From: Candidatus Bathyarchaeota archaeon
GTDB lineage: Archaea > Thermoproteota > Bathyarchaeia > Bathyarchaeales > Bathyarchaeaceae
Assembly (NCBI GenBank): GCA_030608565.1
Contig: JAUWDY010000002.1
Coordinates: 95,518 to 159,517, forward strand
Reading direction: 5' to 3'
DNA length: 64,000 nucleotides
In this document: piece by piece, positions 9,329 to 19,487 of the stretch
Layout: every line of letters starts with the position of its first letter
Position numbering within the stretch: the stretch's first letter is position 1
Notes under the pieces: model-generated
The model's input: only the letters and a program-made list of their open reading frames with translations
The model's database searches: none
What the model was told of the DNA's origin: nothing
Translations under genes and position numbers: made by a program

Positions 9329-10223
9329 CGAAAGAAAAAAGATGTTGCTGGTTGGGGATAACCCGTTTCACGGCATAAGCCATCTTTCGCAAGAGCGGGC
9401 GAGAGTTAGAGGTGATGCGATGGTCTATCCAGAATATGCTGCTAACTTAGTTATGACTTCCCTTGAGAATGGAGCTGACGGCTTCATGTTTTCGGTTAGT
9501 GAGATGACTCTTTCGATACTTCGAATAATCTGTGAAATGGGGGGAGGTAGGCGCTTAAGACTTTATGCTATCGTACCGTACGCGTTTGAGTATGTTAGAT
9601 TAGCTACTCAGATCGGGACGCCTGGTTTGATCAAGAAGTTTGCGAAACAAATAACAGTTTCAAGAAACGTAAGAGCGATTGCAATGGGACTGAAAGGAGT
9701 TGTAAGGACGGACCCCGTTGCTCTTTTGAAGACTTACCTAATTTATGAAATCTCAAGGATAAAATCATCAGCAGGTAAACAAGCAAATCTAGACTCAGTA
9801 TTGCTTCACGAGATAATAACCGATATGGCTCTAGCCCTTAACCTAGATTGGCTCTTTAAATCATATATGGACTTTATGTTGGAACTCCAAATGAAGCCTG
9901 GCTTCAATACCCGTAATTTTGCGTATCTAGTAAAAAAATTTGGAGATTGGAATTTGGATCTGCGTGAAACAATAATAGTTACACCCTTTAATAAAGTGGG
10001 ATTCCAGATGAACCCCTCTCAAATAGAATGCGAAAAAGCCTTAGCAAATCTCCCTGAACCCAACACAATAGCAATAAGCATTTTGGCAGCTGGATACCTT
10101 AAGCCTCCCGAAGCAATAAACTACATACGAACTTTAACTGACCTGAAAGGTGTCGCTGTAGGTGTATCGAAAGAACACCATGCACGTGAAACATTCAAGC
10201 TTCTTAAAGAAAATCTCGTTTAA
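9321..10223 (+). CDS. Conserved hypothetical, probable TIM-barrel-like protein
   Basis: LLVGDNPFHGISHLSQERAR...NGADGFMFSVSE. Overlaps the oxidoreductase end by a few bases (translationally coupled). Confidence 0.55.
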   Translation: MSNERKKMLLVGDNPFHGISHLSQERARVRGDAMVYPEYAANLVMTSLENGADGFMFSVSEMTLSILRIICEMGGGRRLRLYAIVPYAFEYVRLATQIGTPGLIKKFAKQITVSRNVRAIAMGLKGVVRTDPVALLKTYLIYEISRIKSSAGKQANLDSVLLHEIITDMALALNLDWLFKSYMDFMLELQMKPGFNTRNFAYLVKKFGDWNLDLRETIIVTPFNKVGFQMNPSQIECEKALANLPEPNTIAISILAAGYLKPPEAINYIRTLTDLKGVAVGVSKEHHARETFKLLKENLV

Positions 10224-10383
10224 CGTTGTTCGTGTGGCAATGGTAGGAGATATTACGCCACCTATTTTTGGGAATAATTCAAAAATAAACACCGAGTTTT
10301 CAGTCTGTTCGTTCGTGATAATTTTTGATAATTAAGTTGTTTGCCTTTGAAACTTATCGAAAAACTCATGAATTGTTTGGAGT

Positions 10384-10752
10384 ATGAGAAAGTTGAAAGT
10401 ATGTATTTTGGGGCTTGGTGAGGTTGGAAGTCCAACAGCAGACTACATAAGTAGGAAAGGGTTCGAAACATGGGGCTATGACAAAAGTGATGTAGCCGTA
10501 CGTAACGCCAAGAACATTAAAGCAACGAGTAGCTGGAATAGTATTCCTCATGACAAAATAGAAGTATACACCATTTGTGTGTCGACGGGAATTCTAGTTT
10601 CTTCAGAACCAGACATGTCCGCAATCTATGATGTCTGTAAAAGAATTATGTCAAAAATGAGAGGTAACCCTCTAGTTTCAGTAGAGAGTACAGTTTCTGT
10701 GGGAACGTGTAGAAAGATCTACGAAGATATTTTCAATAAATCTGTTGTTTAG
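10384..10752 (+). pseudogene. Truncated nucleotide-sugar dehydrogenase (N-terminal NAD domain only)
   Basis: KVCILGLGEVGSPTADYISRKGFETWGYDKS...LVSVESTVSVGTCRKIYE ends at 122 aa. Full-length paralogs are about 440-460 aa. Confidence 0.75.
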
Positions 10753-10835
10753 TCCACGTTTCTCACCAGTATTGGAAAGAGAATCCGATTGAACATGGAA
10801 CTAAGTAGCTTAGATTCATAGGCGGAATAGATAAG

Positions 10836-10847
10836 AGCGCGCGCGCT
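10836..10847. repeat. GC-type alternating Pu/Py palindrome AGCGCGCGCGCT
   Basis: Read directly. Lies just after the truncated dehydrogenase and is followed by TTCTAG. Confidence 0.9.
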
Positions 10848-10867
10848 TCTAGGTTAGAGGAGCCAAC

Positions 10868-12088
10868 ATGTTCTACATCTTATTATCTGTAGCTATAATC
10901 TGTTTTTCATTGTTCGTAGGTATATATGGATTCTACTTTCTACTGGTACTTAAAACCTCAAAGAAAAAGGAATATCTCAGATTAATCGAAAAAGCTTTAG
11001 AAAAAGAGCCAGCTGCGCAGGAACTGCCAAATGTGTCAATACTGGTGTTTGCATATAATGAAGAAGAAGTTATTTCAAGGAAACTACGAAACATTGCAGC
11101 TTTAGACTATCCACGCGAAAAATTGGAAGTTATATTGGTTGACGATTGCTCTACAGATAAAACAGCGGAGATTGCCCAACGAATGTTCAACGAGCTTAAT
11201 TTAGCAGGCAAAATAGTTAAGAACGATGAAAGAATGGGAGTAAACGCTTCTTGCAATAGGGGTGTGGTAGAATCTAAAGGCGACTTGATTTTACCGACCG
11301 ACGCCGATGTAACAGTTAATAATGACGCTTTGATAAAGGGAGTAAAAATCCTTAAACATCTGAAAAACCTAGGCGGGATCACTGGAAAAATGGTGCCCGT
11401 TTCAAACGATGTGACCGCTGCAGTTTTAATTGAAAAATCATATAGAAACTTCTTTGATGAAATGGCGATGGCGGAAAGTGCCATTTATTCAACGTTTCCC
11501 GGAAATGGTGCCTCTACAATCTTAAAGAAGTCGGCGTTTTTACCCATGCCTTTAACTGGATCCACTGATGGAAATATCTCCCTGACCACAATAAGAAGAG
11601 GCTTAAAGTTTCTGTATATACCGAACATTTTGTTTTACGAGCCCATATCGCTTAAGTTTAATGAACAAAGAAGGCAGAAAGTTCGAAGAGCAGCCAGATT
11701 GATAAAAGCCACATTAGCAAATAAGGATATGTTGTTCAAAGGCAACTACAAATCTTTTGGCAAAGTAATATTTCCTTTACGTTTCGCTATGATGGTAGTG
11801 TCTCCACTTTTGTTTTTCATAGGGGTTATGGCGATACTTTTTGCAACCGTGTTCGCATCAGTGACGCTTGCTTTATTGCTACTGTTTCTGTTTTCATTTC
11901 TTACTTATTTAGGAGTGAAAATTAGCGTGCATAAACTAAACGTTTTCAGCACTTTTGTGATTCACCAATTTTATCTTCTAATCGGATTATTTTTCTCACA
12001 AAAGAGAATTGTGGTTTGGAGACCACCTGAGAGGAGTGAAATGACCTCGAAAGATTATGGAACGAATAATCCTGCGCATAATGGGTAA
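10868..12088 (+). CDS. Membrane-associated family 2 glycosyltransferase
   Basis: VSILVFAYNEEEVISRKLRNI...VILVDDCSTDKTAEIA...DADVTVNN, with N- and C-terminal TM helices. Confidence 0.9.
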   Translation: MFYILLSVAIICFSLFVGIYGFYFLLVLKTSKKKEYLRLIEKALEKEPAAQELPNVSILVFAYNEEEVISRKLRNIAALDYPREKLEVILVDDCSTDKTAEIAQRMFNELNLAGKIVKNDERMGVNASCNRGVVESKGDLILPTDADVTVNNDALIKGVKILKHLKNLGGITGKMVPVSNDVTAAVLIEKSYRNFFDEMAMAESAIYSTFPGNGASTILKKSAFLPMPLTGSTDGNISLTTIRRGLKFLYIPNILFYEPISLKFNEQRRQKVRRAARLIKATLANKDMLFKGNYKSFGKVIFPLRFAMMVVSPLLFFIGVMAILFATVFASVTLALLLLFLFSFLTYLGVKISVHKLNVFSTFVIHQFYLLIGLFFSQKRIVVWRPPERSEMTSKDYGTNNPAHNG

Positions 12089-12154
12089 TTCGCTTCATAA
12101 ATGGAAAAAGGTGCAGAAAAAGAAGTAGGGAAAGACTGAAGCCTGGTTGACTCT

Positions 12155-13303
12155 ATGAGAGTTGCATTAATATCCCATGAGGGTGGCGGTATCTCTTCCG
12201 TTTGTCATGGATTAGCACAGAGTCTTGCGAAGAAAAAAATTGATACCACAATCTTTGAAGGCAAACCTGCATGTGCTCATAAAACTGAAAGGTTGAATGA
12301 CTATCTAGAAATCACTCGTCTTCCGATACTTAATTTTCCTCCAAAACCCCTTTGGTTTCAGATCTTAAACATTCGCAAGCTTTTCAAGGTAATTGATAAC
12401 TTTACGGTAATACATGGTGTTAGCCCAAATGCTTCATTTGCTTTTACGTTTTATAAGAGAAAACCATTTGTTGCAACAATTCACGGGTGTCCCAGAGTCA
12501 TCCAAAAGGTGTTTGTCAGCTCACCTATCTCGTGTTGGACATTAGGTGATTTTGGGCTTCAAATCATGGAATTTCCATTGCATGACTTTGCCATTAGTAG
12601 AATATTAAGCACTTCAGACCATATAGCGGTTTGCAGCTTCACAGTCCTTGAAGAACTGAAAACCTATAAAAGTCTAGATTCAAACAAAGTTTCAGTTATT
12701 TACAACGGCATAAATTTCAACGAAGTCGAAAATATAAAGGTTTCATCAACTGATGACAAAGGCGATCTTTCAATTATCTATGCTGGACGTTTATTTTGGA
12801 CAAAGGGAGTGATGTTCCTTTTAGAAGCATTCAAACTCGTAAGACAAAACTTTAGAAATGTACATTTAAATGTATTTGGAAAGGGGCCTCTTGAAAAGAA
12901 AATCAGAGAGTTCATTGTTAGTTCAGGTCTGAAAGATGAAGTACACTATCGAGGTTATGTTCCCCGTAAAAAACTACTTGCTGAAGTTAAGAAGTCGGAT
13001 GTGGTGGTCCTTCCAAGTCTTTACGAGGCGCAACCCATGTTTGCACTGGAAGCCATGGCCTGCAAGAAACCTCTAGTAGTTTTCGATGTCCCCTATACTC
13101 GCGAATTAATATTCAATATGGTTAACGGTTTGACAGCTGAAGTCCACAACATAAAAGACCTAAGCAACAAAATTCAACTGCTCCTTTCAGACAGAAATTT
13201 AAGGATCAAACTTGGCGAAAACGCTTACAATTACATTAAACAAACACATAATTGGGATGTGCAGGTTGAAAAATATCTTGAAGTATATGAAAAGATAAAA
13301 TAA
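12155..13303 (+). CDS. Glycosyltransferase family 4
   Basis: IIYAGRLFWTKGVMFLLEAFKLV...VVLPSLYEAQPMFALEAMACKKPLVVFDV. Confidence 0.9.
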   Translation: MRVALISHEGGGISSVCHGLAQSLAKKKIDTTIFEGKPACAHKTERLNDYLEITRLPILNFPPKPLWFQILNIRKLFKVIDNFTVIHGVSPNASFAFTFYKRKPFVATIHGCPRVIQKVFVSSPISCWTLGDFGLQIMEFPLHDFAISRILSTSDHIAVCSFTVLEELKTYKSLDSNKVSVIYNGINFNEVENIKVSSTDDKGDLSIIYAGRLFWTKGVMFLLEAFKLVRQNFRNVHLNVFGKGPLEKKIREFIVSSGLKDEVHYRGYVPRKKLLAEVKKSDVVVLPSLYEAQPMFALEAMACKKPLVVFDVPYTRELIFNMVNGLTAEVHNIKDLSNKIQLLLSDRNLRIKLGENAYNYIKQTHNWDVQVEKYLEVYEKIK

Positions 13304-13684
13304 AGATTGACACAACTTCTCCGACATTTTTGAATGCTCTGTTTAAAAGTACGTGCGAACATGTGCGAATCAATTGTAAGCTAACACACCGCGAGGATAG
13401 TTTTGTTGAGCTCCCAGTTTTTCAACGTTACAAACTACTTTCTGGTTTTTCGAAGTTTGTTCCTTAAGTGTCACCCAGAAACAAAAACTCTTCGAAGAAG
13501 CGATCACTGGGTTTTTTCAGCTAAAAAGAAGAGTAACCAAAACCACACGTCCTGAATCAGCGTATTCTCCAAAGCTATTTTTAGAGCACGCGCGCAATCT
13601 TTCCATAATTAATAATAACAGTTGGAATGATTCCGGAACTCAAGGTGATCTTTATTGGTTTTCATAAGTAGTGCGCTAATTCGA

Positions 13685-14368
13685 ATGTCATATACTTCTA
13701 AGCCTATTCACTTGATTAGCGAGTTAAGGGAGCTTAACACTTCAATAAAAAATAAACGAATACTTGATGTAGGATGTGGAAAAGGAGACTGGATCTCTTT
13801 CCTGAATCGTACAGGTTTGAGAACGCGCGCTCTAGTCGGATTAGATGTCAGTCCCAAAGAAGTGACCGTTGCTAAATCTAGAAACTCTGCAAGAAATGCT
13901 GGCTTTCTTAGAGCGACTATTGAAAAATTGCCATTTAAGAAAAATTCCTTCGATATAATAATATGCAACGTTGTTTTGCCATACGTCGACCAGAAAAAGG
14001 CGATAGAGGAATTGTCTCGAGTGTTGGATGAAGATGGAGTAATATTTGTCTCGCATCACGGTTTTGGATGGTATTTAGCAAGTGCTCTCTCGGGAAGCCT
14101 GCCGTGGATTTCATTAGCCATTGCCTTTCTTATTTTTCTATTAGGCGATAATTTCTCAACCTATATTAAAAACATCGCCTGTCAATTAGATTATATGCAT
14201 ACATGCATGCAGTATACATCATTCGGTTCAATGCAAACTGTGTCAAATTTTCAGAAAAACATGATCGGGTTTGGCTTGAGGGTTTTAATAAGGAAAGTAG
14301 AAAAGTTTCTATGTTTCTCAGGTATCTTTTATATGCTACTGCGACGTGACATTGATGTCTCTAGCTAG
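13685..14368 (+). CDS. Class I SAM methyltransferase
   Basis: RILDVGCGKGDWISFL...GLDVSPKEVTVAKSR...FDIIICNVVLPYV. Paralog of 18718-19406. Confidence 0.85.
   Translation: MSYTSKPIHLISELRELNTSIKNKRILDVGCGKGDWISFLNRTGLRTRALVGLDVSPKEVTVAKSRNSARNAGFLRATIEKLPFKKNSFDIIICNVVLPYVDQKKAIEELSRVLDEDGVIFVSHHGFGWYLASALSGSLPWISLAIAFLIFLLGDNFSTYIKNIACQLDYMHTCMQYTSFGSMQTVSNFQKNMIGFGLRVLIRKVEKFLCFSGIFYMLLRRDIDVSS
14192..14211. repeat. 20-nt alternating Pu/Py tract TATATGCATACATGCATGCA inside the methyltransferase CDS
   Basis: Read directly. Coincides with a 9-nt in-frame gap in the paralog. Confidence 0.9.
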
Positions 14369-14462
14369 CACTCGCACGCGAGATACTGTCATATTCTGGG
14401 CTTTCGCATTTAGCCACTTACACAATATGCTCTCGCAGTGCCTTGGCTACCAATGAGTCGAA

Positions 14463-14487
14463 TCTGGCAACATTAAAAAATGCCAGA
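14463..14487. terminator. Stem-loop TCTGGCA-N11-TGCCAGA
   Basis: Perfect 7-bp inverted repeat in the intergenic region downstream of the methyltransferase. Function not certain. Confidence 0.35.
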
Positions 14488-14615
14488 CGGACCAGTTTTA
14501 GAAAACTTTGACCTTCGTAAGATTGCAGGAAACATAATAGATACGATTTCTAATCGCGTGATTTGAAGAAATTAACATAAACCAGTTCTGCGAGTAGTTT
14601 GGAGTTAGACTGAGT

Positions 14616-15758
14616 ATGTTGAACCTGGTTTACATAACGGGTGGCTTGGCCCCCTTTGATATTGGTGGACCAGCTACCGTTGCTAACGCTCTAATCCGAC
14701 AGTTTATCAAAATGAAGCGTTTGAAGGTAAATCTAATCGTTTTAACCTCTGGCTCTAAGAATGAAATAGAGTCAATGTTTGGTAGTAAGCTTGGAAACGT
14801 GACTAGACTAAGCTTAGAGCAGCCCATGAGCTACTATATTAGGAAAATGAGGAAAGTCTGGAAAGCGCTTGACTGTTGTCAACTAGTACATATTAATGAT
14901 TTTTATACTGTTAGGAACTTTTATTTTCCAATCTATGCGTTTCTTCGAGGGAAACCTATCGTATATTCCTACCATGGTTGGATATCGGATGACATTAGAC
15001 GTCTCTTCGTAGGTAAAAGATTCTGTTCTTTGAAAACAGAGATTGTGAACAAGTTTTTCAATATTGAAAAGAAATTTTGGTCTGTCGTGGTGGTCAATTC
15101 TGAATCCTCCAAAAAATTTGCCATAGAACATGAGGGCTTTAGCGAAGAGAAGATTAGAGTGATTCCGCATGGATTCGACCGTGAGGGAATTGAAAAAGCT
15201 GACAAGCTTGATCTGGACGGCGAAGTGAAACTACTTTACACAGGTATGTTGAGAAGAGCTAAACGTGTTGATTTGATTTTAAAAGCTGTATTTCTGCTGG
15301 ATCCAGCGATCAAAAAGAAGATTAGACTGTACATTGCGGGTGGAGGACCCTGGGAGAAGAAGTACGAGGAGCTGGTTGCACGGTTAAACATAAAAGAATA
15401 CGTCAAATTCTTAGGTCGTCTGCCACTAGATGAATGTTACAAACTGTACAAATCCTGCGACATTTACGTGAGTGCGGCGGGAGAGAGTTTCGGAATGTCT
15501 GTGCTGGAAGCCTTAGGATCCGGCATGCCTGTAGTAGCAGTGAATTTAGGAGCGATACATGAGCTGGTCAAGAATAACCGGAATGGTTTTTTGGTTCGCC
15601 CAAGCGCCTCAGAGATAGCTCAAAAAATAAAGTTTCTAACCGATAATTCGGAGGCCTACTTGCAAATTAGAAAAAACAACAAGAGGGATGGCAAAAAATA
15701 TTCATGGTCAAAGGTCGCCTCCAAATACTTAAACCTCTATGAATCGTTAATTAAATAG
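14616..15758 (+). CDS. Glycosyltransferase family 4
   Basis: GGLAPFDIGGPATVANAL...LYTGMLRRAKRVDLIL...YVSAAGESFGMSVLEALGSGMPVVAVNLG. Confidence 0.92.
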   Translation: MLNLVYITGGLAPFDIGGPATVANALIRQFIKMKRLKVNLIVLTSGSKNEIESMFGSKLGNVTRLSLEQPMSYYIRKMRKVWKALDCCQLVHINDFYTVRNFYFPIYAFLRGKPIVYSYHGWISDDIRRLFVGKRFCSLKTEIVNKFFNIEKKFWSVVVVNSESSKKFAIEHEGFSEEKIRVIPHGFDREGIEKADKLDLDGEVKLLYTGMLRRAKRVDLILKAVFLLDPAIKKKIRLYIAGGGPWEKKYEELVARLNIKEYVKFLGRLPLDECYKLYKSCDIYVSAAGESFGMSVLEALGSGMPVVAVNLGAIHELVKNNRNGFLVRPSASEIAQKIKFLTDNSEAYLQIRKNNKRDGKKYSWSKVASKYLNLYESLIK

Positions 15759-15788
15759 TATTTTTCCAGAATCTACAGAACCTCCAAG

Positions 15789-16658
15789 GTGATATCGTTG
15801 CAAATTGCTAAAGAGAAGATAATTTCTGCCTTTTCTCTACTATATCATATTTTGGCTTACAAAATAGCCAGACCATTTTTGAAGCTTGAAAATGGAACGT
15901 TGATAATTTCAGTTGATGTTGACGTAGGGAACCGAGTCCTGGGCGAAATAAACAATGGAAAAAACGATCGAAACGTGCACACGTATCTAAGTGAATACGC
16001 CGTTGGAATGATAGAAGAACTATCTGTTCCTTTGCTAATCGACCTTTTTGAGAACTTGGAAATACCCGTAACTTTTGCATTGAGGGGGCAACTACTTAAT
16101 GTTGAGTCTTCAGTTGTTCGACGATTGGTGAAGTCTCCCGTCGAATTCGACATAGGAGCTCACGGTTACTCTCACAAAGAGTTCGCAAGGCTGTCGCCTC
16201 TTGAAGCTGAAATGGAATTGAAAATGATTGCTGGAGGCATGAAAAAATTTGGGACTACGCCAAAAAGCTTCGTTTTCCCTAAAAACAGTGTTGACCACTT
16301 AGATCTACTTGAAAAGTATGGATATTTTTGTTTCAGGGGTCGTGGAGGATTTATTCGTGATGGAGCTTATGTAGCAAAAGTAGGTAAGTTATATGATGTT
16401 CACCCCAGCTTGTTTATCAATAAAAGTCTTGATGTAAGATTATTGAAAAAAATCTTAGATATCTCGATAGAAAAAAAATTGTTATTGCACATTTGGTTTC
16501 ATCCAAAGGACCTCGGTTATGATAGAAAAACTATGAAAGATAGTACACAAAAGGTTTTTTCTCCATTTTTTGAATACGCCAAGAAAAAGGAAGAAAATGG
16601 ATTGTTAACCTTCGAAACCATGCTTTCTGCGGTGGAAAAAAAGCGCTCAATTTCATAA
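15789..16658 (+). CDS. Polysaccharide deacetylase (CE4-like)
   Basis: LIISVDVDVGNR...FDIGAHGYSHKEFARLSPLEAEMELKM...LLHIWFHPKDLG. Confidence 0.85.
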   Translation: MISLQIAKEKIISAFSLLYHILAYKIARPFLKLENGTLIISVDVDVGNRVLGEINNGKNDRNVHTYLSEYAVGMIEELSVPLLIDLFENLEIPVTFALRGQLLNVESSVVRRLVKSPVEFDIGAHGYSHKEFARLSPLEAEMELKMIAGGMKKFGTTPKSFVFPKNSVDHLDLLEKYGYFCFRGRGGFIRDGAYVAKVGKLYDVHPSLFINKSLDVRLLKKILDISIEKKLLLHIWFHPKDLGYDRKTMKDSTQKVFSPFFEYAKKKEENGLLTFETMLSAVEKKRSIS

Positions 16659-16847
16659 GGGCTCTTTTAAATTGCTCTAAGGAGTACAAAATATGTTCCC
16701 ACATTTCTCCTTTGTATTAGTTTTGTGAATGTTTTTTCCTCGGTAGTATCAGCGGCAGTTATGTTTTCTCATAATTGATAATTGAAGGCCGCGTGTGGGT
16801 GTCGCGCGCGCAACTTCTAGCGGAATCTACTTGAAGGATGGAAAGTA

Positions 16848-18653
16848 TTGAGAAAATCCCGTGTCTCTTATGTGGTTATCATCATATTGCTGTTAATGTC
16901 AGCTTCGGCAATGCTTGTTCGAGTTTTCTCTCTTCGGTTTAATCCGCCTGAGGCCCCACTTCAATTCTGGGTACCTTACATTGTTTTTATCTTGGCATCT
17001 GCTTTTATAGTTTTGACAAGAAAGAACTATACTCCATTGTACGCTATTATTGGAATGACAATTCTTTTAAACCTAATATCTGGGATTAGATCGCCTAGTG
17101 GATTCATATGGTCTGTAGATCCACCTTATCATTTGCAGATTGCTTCTAGAATTGTCGATACAGGTGAATTGATCTTTGGCTACGCTGGTTTTACTGGTCA
17201 AGCTTATTCTTTCTCATTTTACCCCGGCTTAGAAATTCTTCTCTCAAGCCTTCGTATGGTAACTGGTATTCCTCTTATGATCTTATACAAGTTTTCTTTT
17301 ATGTTCATAAATATTACAACGCTTCTATTATTGTATTACTCAATGAGATCAATCTTAGGAAACTCCAAGATCGTGAACGTTTGTGTCTTCTTGTATGCAC
17401 TTTGCCCAATGTTTCATGGTTTTAATAGCGCGAGTGTGTCGGAATCTTTCGGGATTATTTTTTATCCATTTTTACTGTTCAGTTTTATAAATGCGTGCCG
17501 TCCCACGCGCATAAATTATGGTGAGAGCACCGCTAATCGCGTGTATGCTCGTAAAGCTTGGCTACTTTTCATGATATTCATGGGTGCAGTAACTATAACT
17601 CACCACTGGACCATGTACATGTTGATATTTCACGCTTTTGTAATTGTTTCAGGAACGTTTATCCTGGCAAAAAAGGGTTCTATTTCCACATCTCTCAACG
17701 CGCAAGTTAACAAGTTGGCTTTATCGATCATATGCACGGCAGGTTGGCTTTTGTTTGTGGCCACTACCCTACTTATACTTCATACTAATATACTATCAAG
17801 CATTATACAAAGTCTAATCCAATCATTCAGCGGTGCAGGCGAAGCGAGGATTGTACCGTATGCTGGGCTAGGTTTTTTTGAGAAGACTTTTTCATATATG
17901 GGTATAGGAATGCTTCTCTTACTTTCACTCTTGGGTGCCTACGTGGTCTATAGAGGTGAGCTCAAAAATCGTTTACGAAAAACCGAAATGTACTCTCTGA
18001 TGTTTTTATGGGTTTTTGATATATTTCTAATGGGAGTTTTTGAGGTAATTAATTGGCAGTCATCTGGGTTAATTGAGGGAGCAGACATACGATATCGAGC
18101 CTTGGAATTCTATTACTTCGGCTTCGTTCTTTTTTCAGCATTTGGATTAACATACATATCAAAGAAACTCGGCTTTAATGATTTTAAGAACAAATTAAAT
18201 CGTAGATTTAGTGTAGTCGTATCTGCATTTCTATTGCTGTTAATATCTATTCCCGCTATAACCATTGGCTTTCCATACTACTACTATGATAATCCCCTGT
18301 TGAAATCCTCCGACGGTGACAATGCATACCCTCGGGAGGCATATCATTTTTCAATATGGTTAAGAACTCAAAATGTATCAGGAGTTATCGCTTCGACCTA
18401 TAGAGAGAGTGGATATATCGGTGCATACGCCCAAAAGGAATACAATTACACACTTTTTGTCGAGAGTGTTCAGCAACGAAAGATGTTAGCTAAGTTTTAC
18501 GTTGTAAATAAAGCTGGTCTAGCAGCACCCGACTCGTTCAATTTTAGGCTACACATCGATGACTTGATATGGATAACTAATGAATCACATAAATTTTACG
18601 ATAATGGTGCCATAACAGCGTATCTAGATGGAAAGCCTGATAAGCAGAAGTAA
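16848..18653 (+). CDS. Polytopic membrane protein, possible GT-C-like glycosyltransferase
   Basis: 601 aa with many TM helices and short soluble C-terminus, in a glycan context. Confidence 0.6.
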   Translation: MRKSRVSYVVIIILLLMSASAMLVRVFSLRFNPPEAPLQFWVPYIVFILASAFIVLTRKNYTPLYAIIGMTILLNLISGIRSPSGFIWSVDPPYHLQIASRIVDTGELIFGYAGFTGQAYSFSFYPGLEILLSSLRMVTGIPLMILYKFSFMFINITTLLLLYYSMRSILGNSKIVNVCVFLYALCPMFHGFNSASVSESFGIIFYPFLLFSFINACRPTRINYGESTANRVYARKAWLLFMIFMGAVTITHHWTMYMLIFHAFVIVSGTFILAKKGSISTSLNAQVNKLALSIICTAGWLLFVATTLLILHTNILSSIIQSLIQSFSGAGEARIVPYAGLGFFEKTFSYMGIGMLLLLSLLGAYVVYRGELKNRLRKTEMYSLMFLWVFDIFLMGVFEVINWQSSGLIEGADIRYRALEFYYFGFVLFSAFGLTYISKKLGFNDFKNKLNRRFSVVVSAFLLLLISIPAITIGFPYYYYDNPLLKSSDGDNAYPREAYHFSIWLRTQNVSGVIASTYRESGYIGAYAQKEYNYTLFVESVQQRKMLAKFYVVNKAGLAAPDSFNFRLHIDDLIWITNESHKFYDNGAITAYLDGKPDKQK

Positions 18654-18717
18654 AGTCAAAAACCAATTGAATTGGAAGTGTTCTTGACTGAGCTTCATAC
18701 ATCGTGCGCTAGTCCGA

Positions 18718-19406
18718 ATGTCAAATGCCTCCAAGCCTATTGATTTGTTAAGGGAATTAAAGAAGCTTAGAATATCAATAAATAATAAACGAATTCTGGA
18801 TGTAGGTTGTGGAAAAGGAGACTGGATATCTTACATGAACCAAACAACAGGGGAAGCACATACCCAAGTCCATTTTATGGGAGCAGATATTAGTCTAAAA
18901 GAAGTGACTGTTGCTAAATCCAGAAATTCTGCCAGGAACTCTGACTTCCTCAGGGCAACTATTAAAAATCTGCCCTTCAGGGGCAATGCGTTCGATATAG
19001 TAATATGCAACGTAGTTTTGCCGTATGTAAGCCAAAAGAAAGCAATTGAACAGATATCTCGAGTGTTGAACGAAGAAGGAGTAATATTTGCCTCGCATCA
19101 CGATTTTGGATGGTATTTAGCAAATGCTCTCTCAGGACGCGGTGTCTACCATGGATTTCATTAGCCATTGCCCTTTTTATTTTTCTATTAGACGAAAAAT
19201 TCTTAACCTGTATTAAAAAATTAGCCTCTCAATTAGGTTATGTTTCTGAGCATACATCATTTGGTTCAATGCAAACCATGTCAAATTTCGAAAAAATCTT
19301 GCGAAAGTTTCGATTTAATATCATCCTAAGAAAGGTAGAAAAGTTTCTATGTTTCTCGGGTATTTTTTATATGATACTGCGACATAACGTTGAGGCCTCT
19401 ATATAA
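18718..19406 (+). pseudogene. Frameshifted paralog of the 13685 methyltransferase
   Basis: ORFs 18718-19164 and 19110-19406 together align along the whole paralog. The 31-nt CTCTCAGGACGCGGTGTCTACCATGGATTTC replaces 26 nt in the intact copy. Confidence 0.85.
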
Positions 19407-19487
19407 ATACGAATTAACATTTAATGCTCATAATCGTTTAAACGAGGTGTTGCCTGTTCTGTCCCGCTTTAAGCACGTATACGATTA

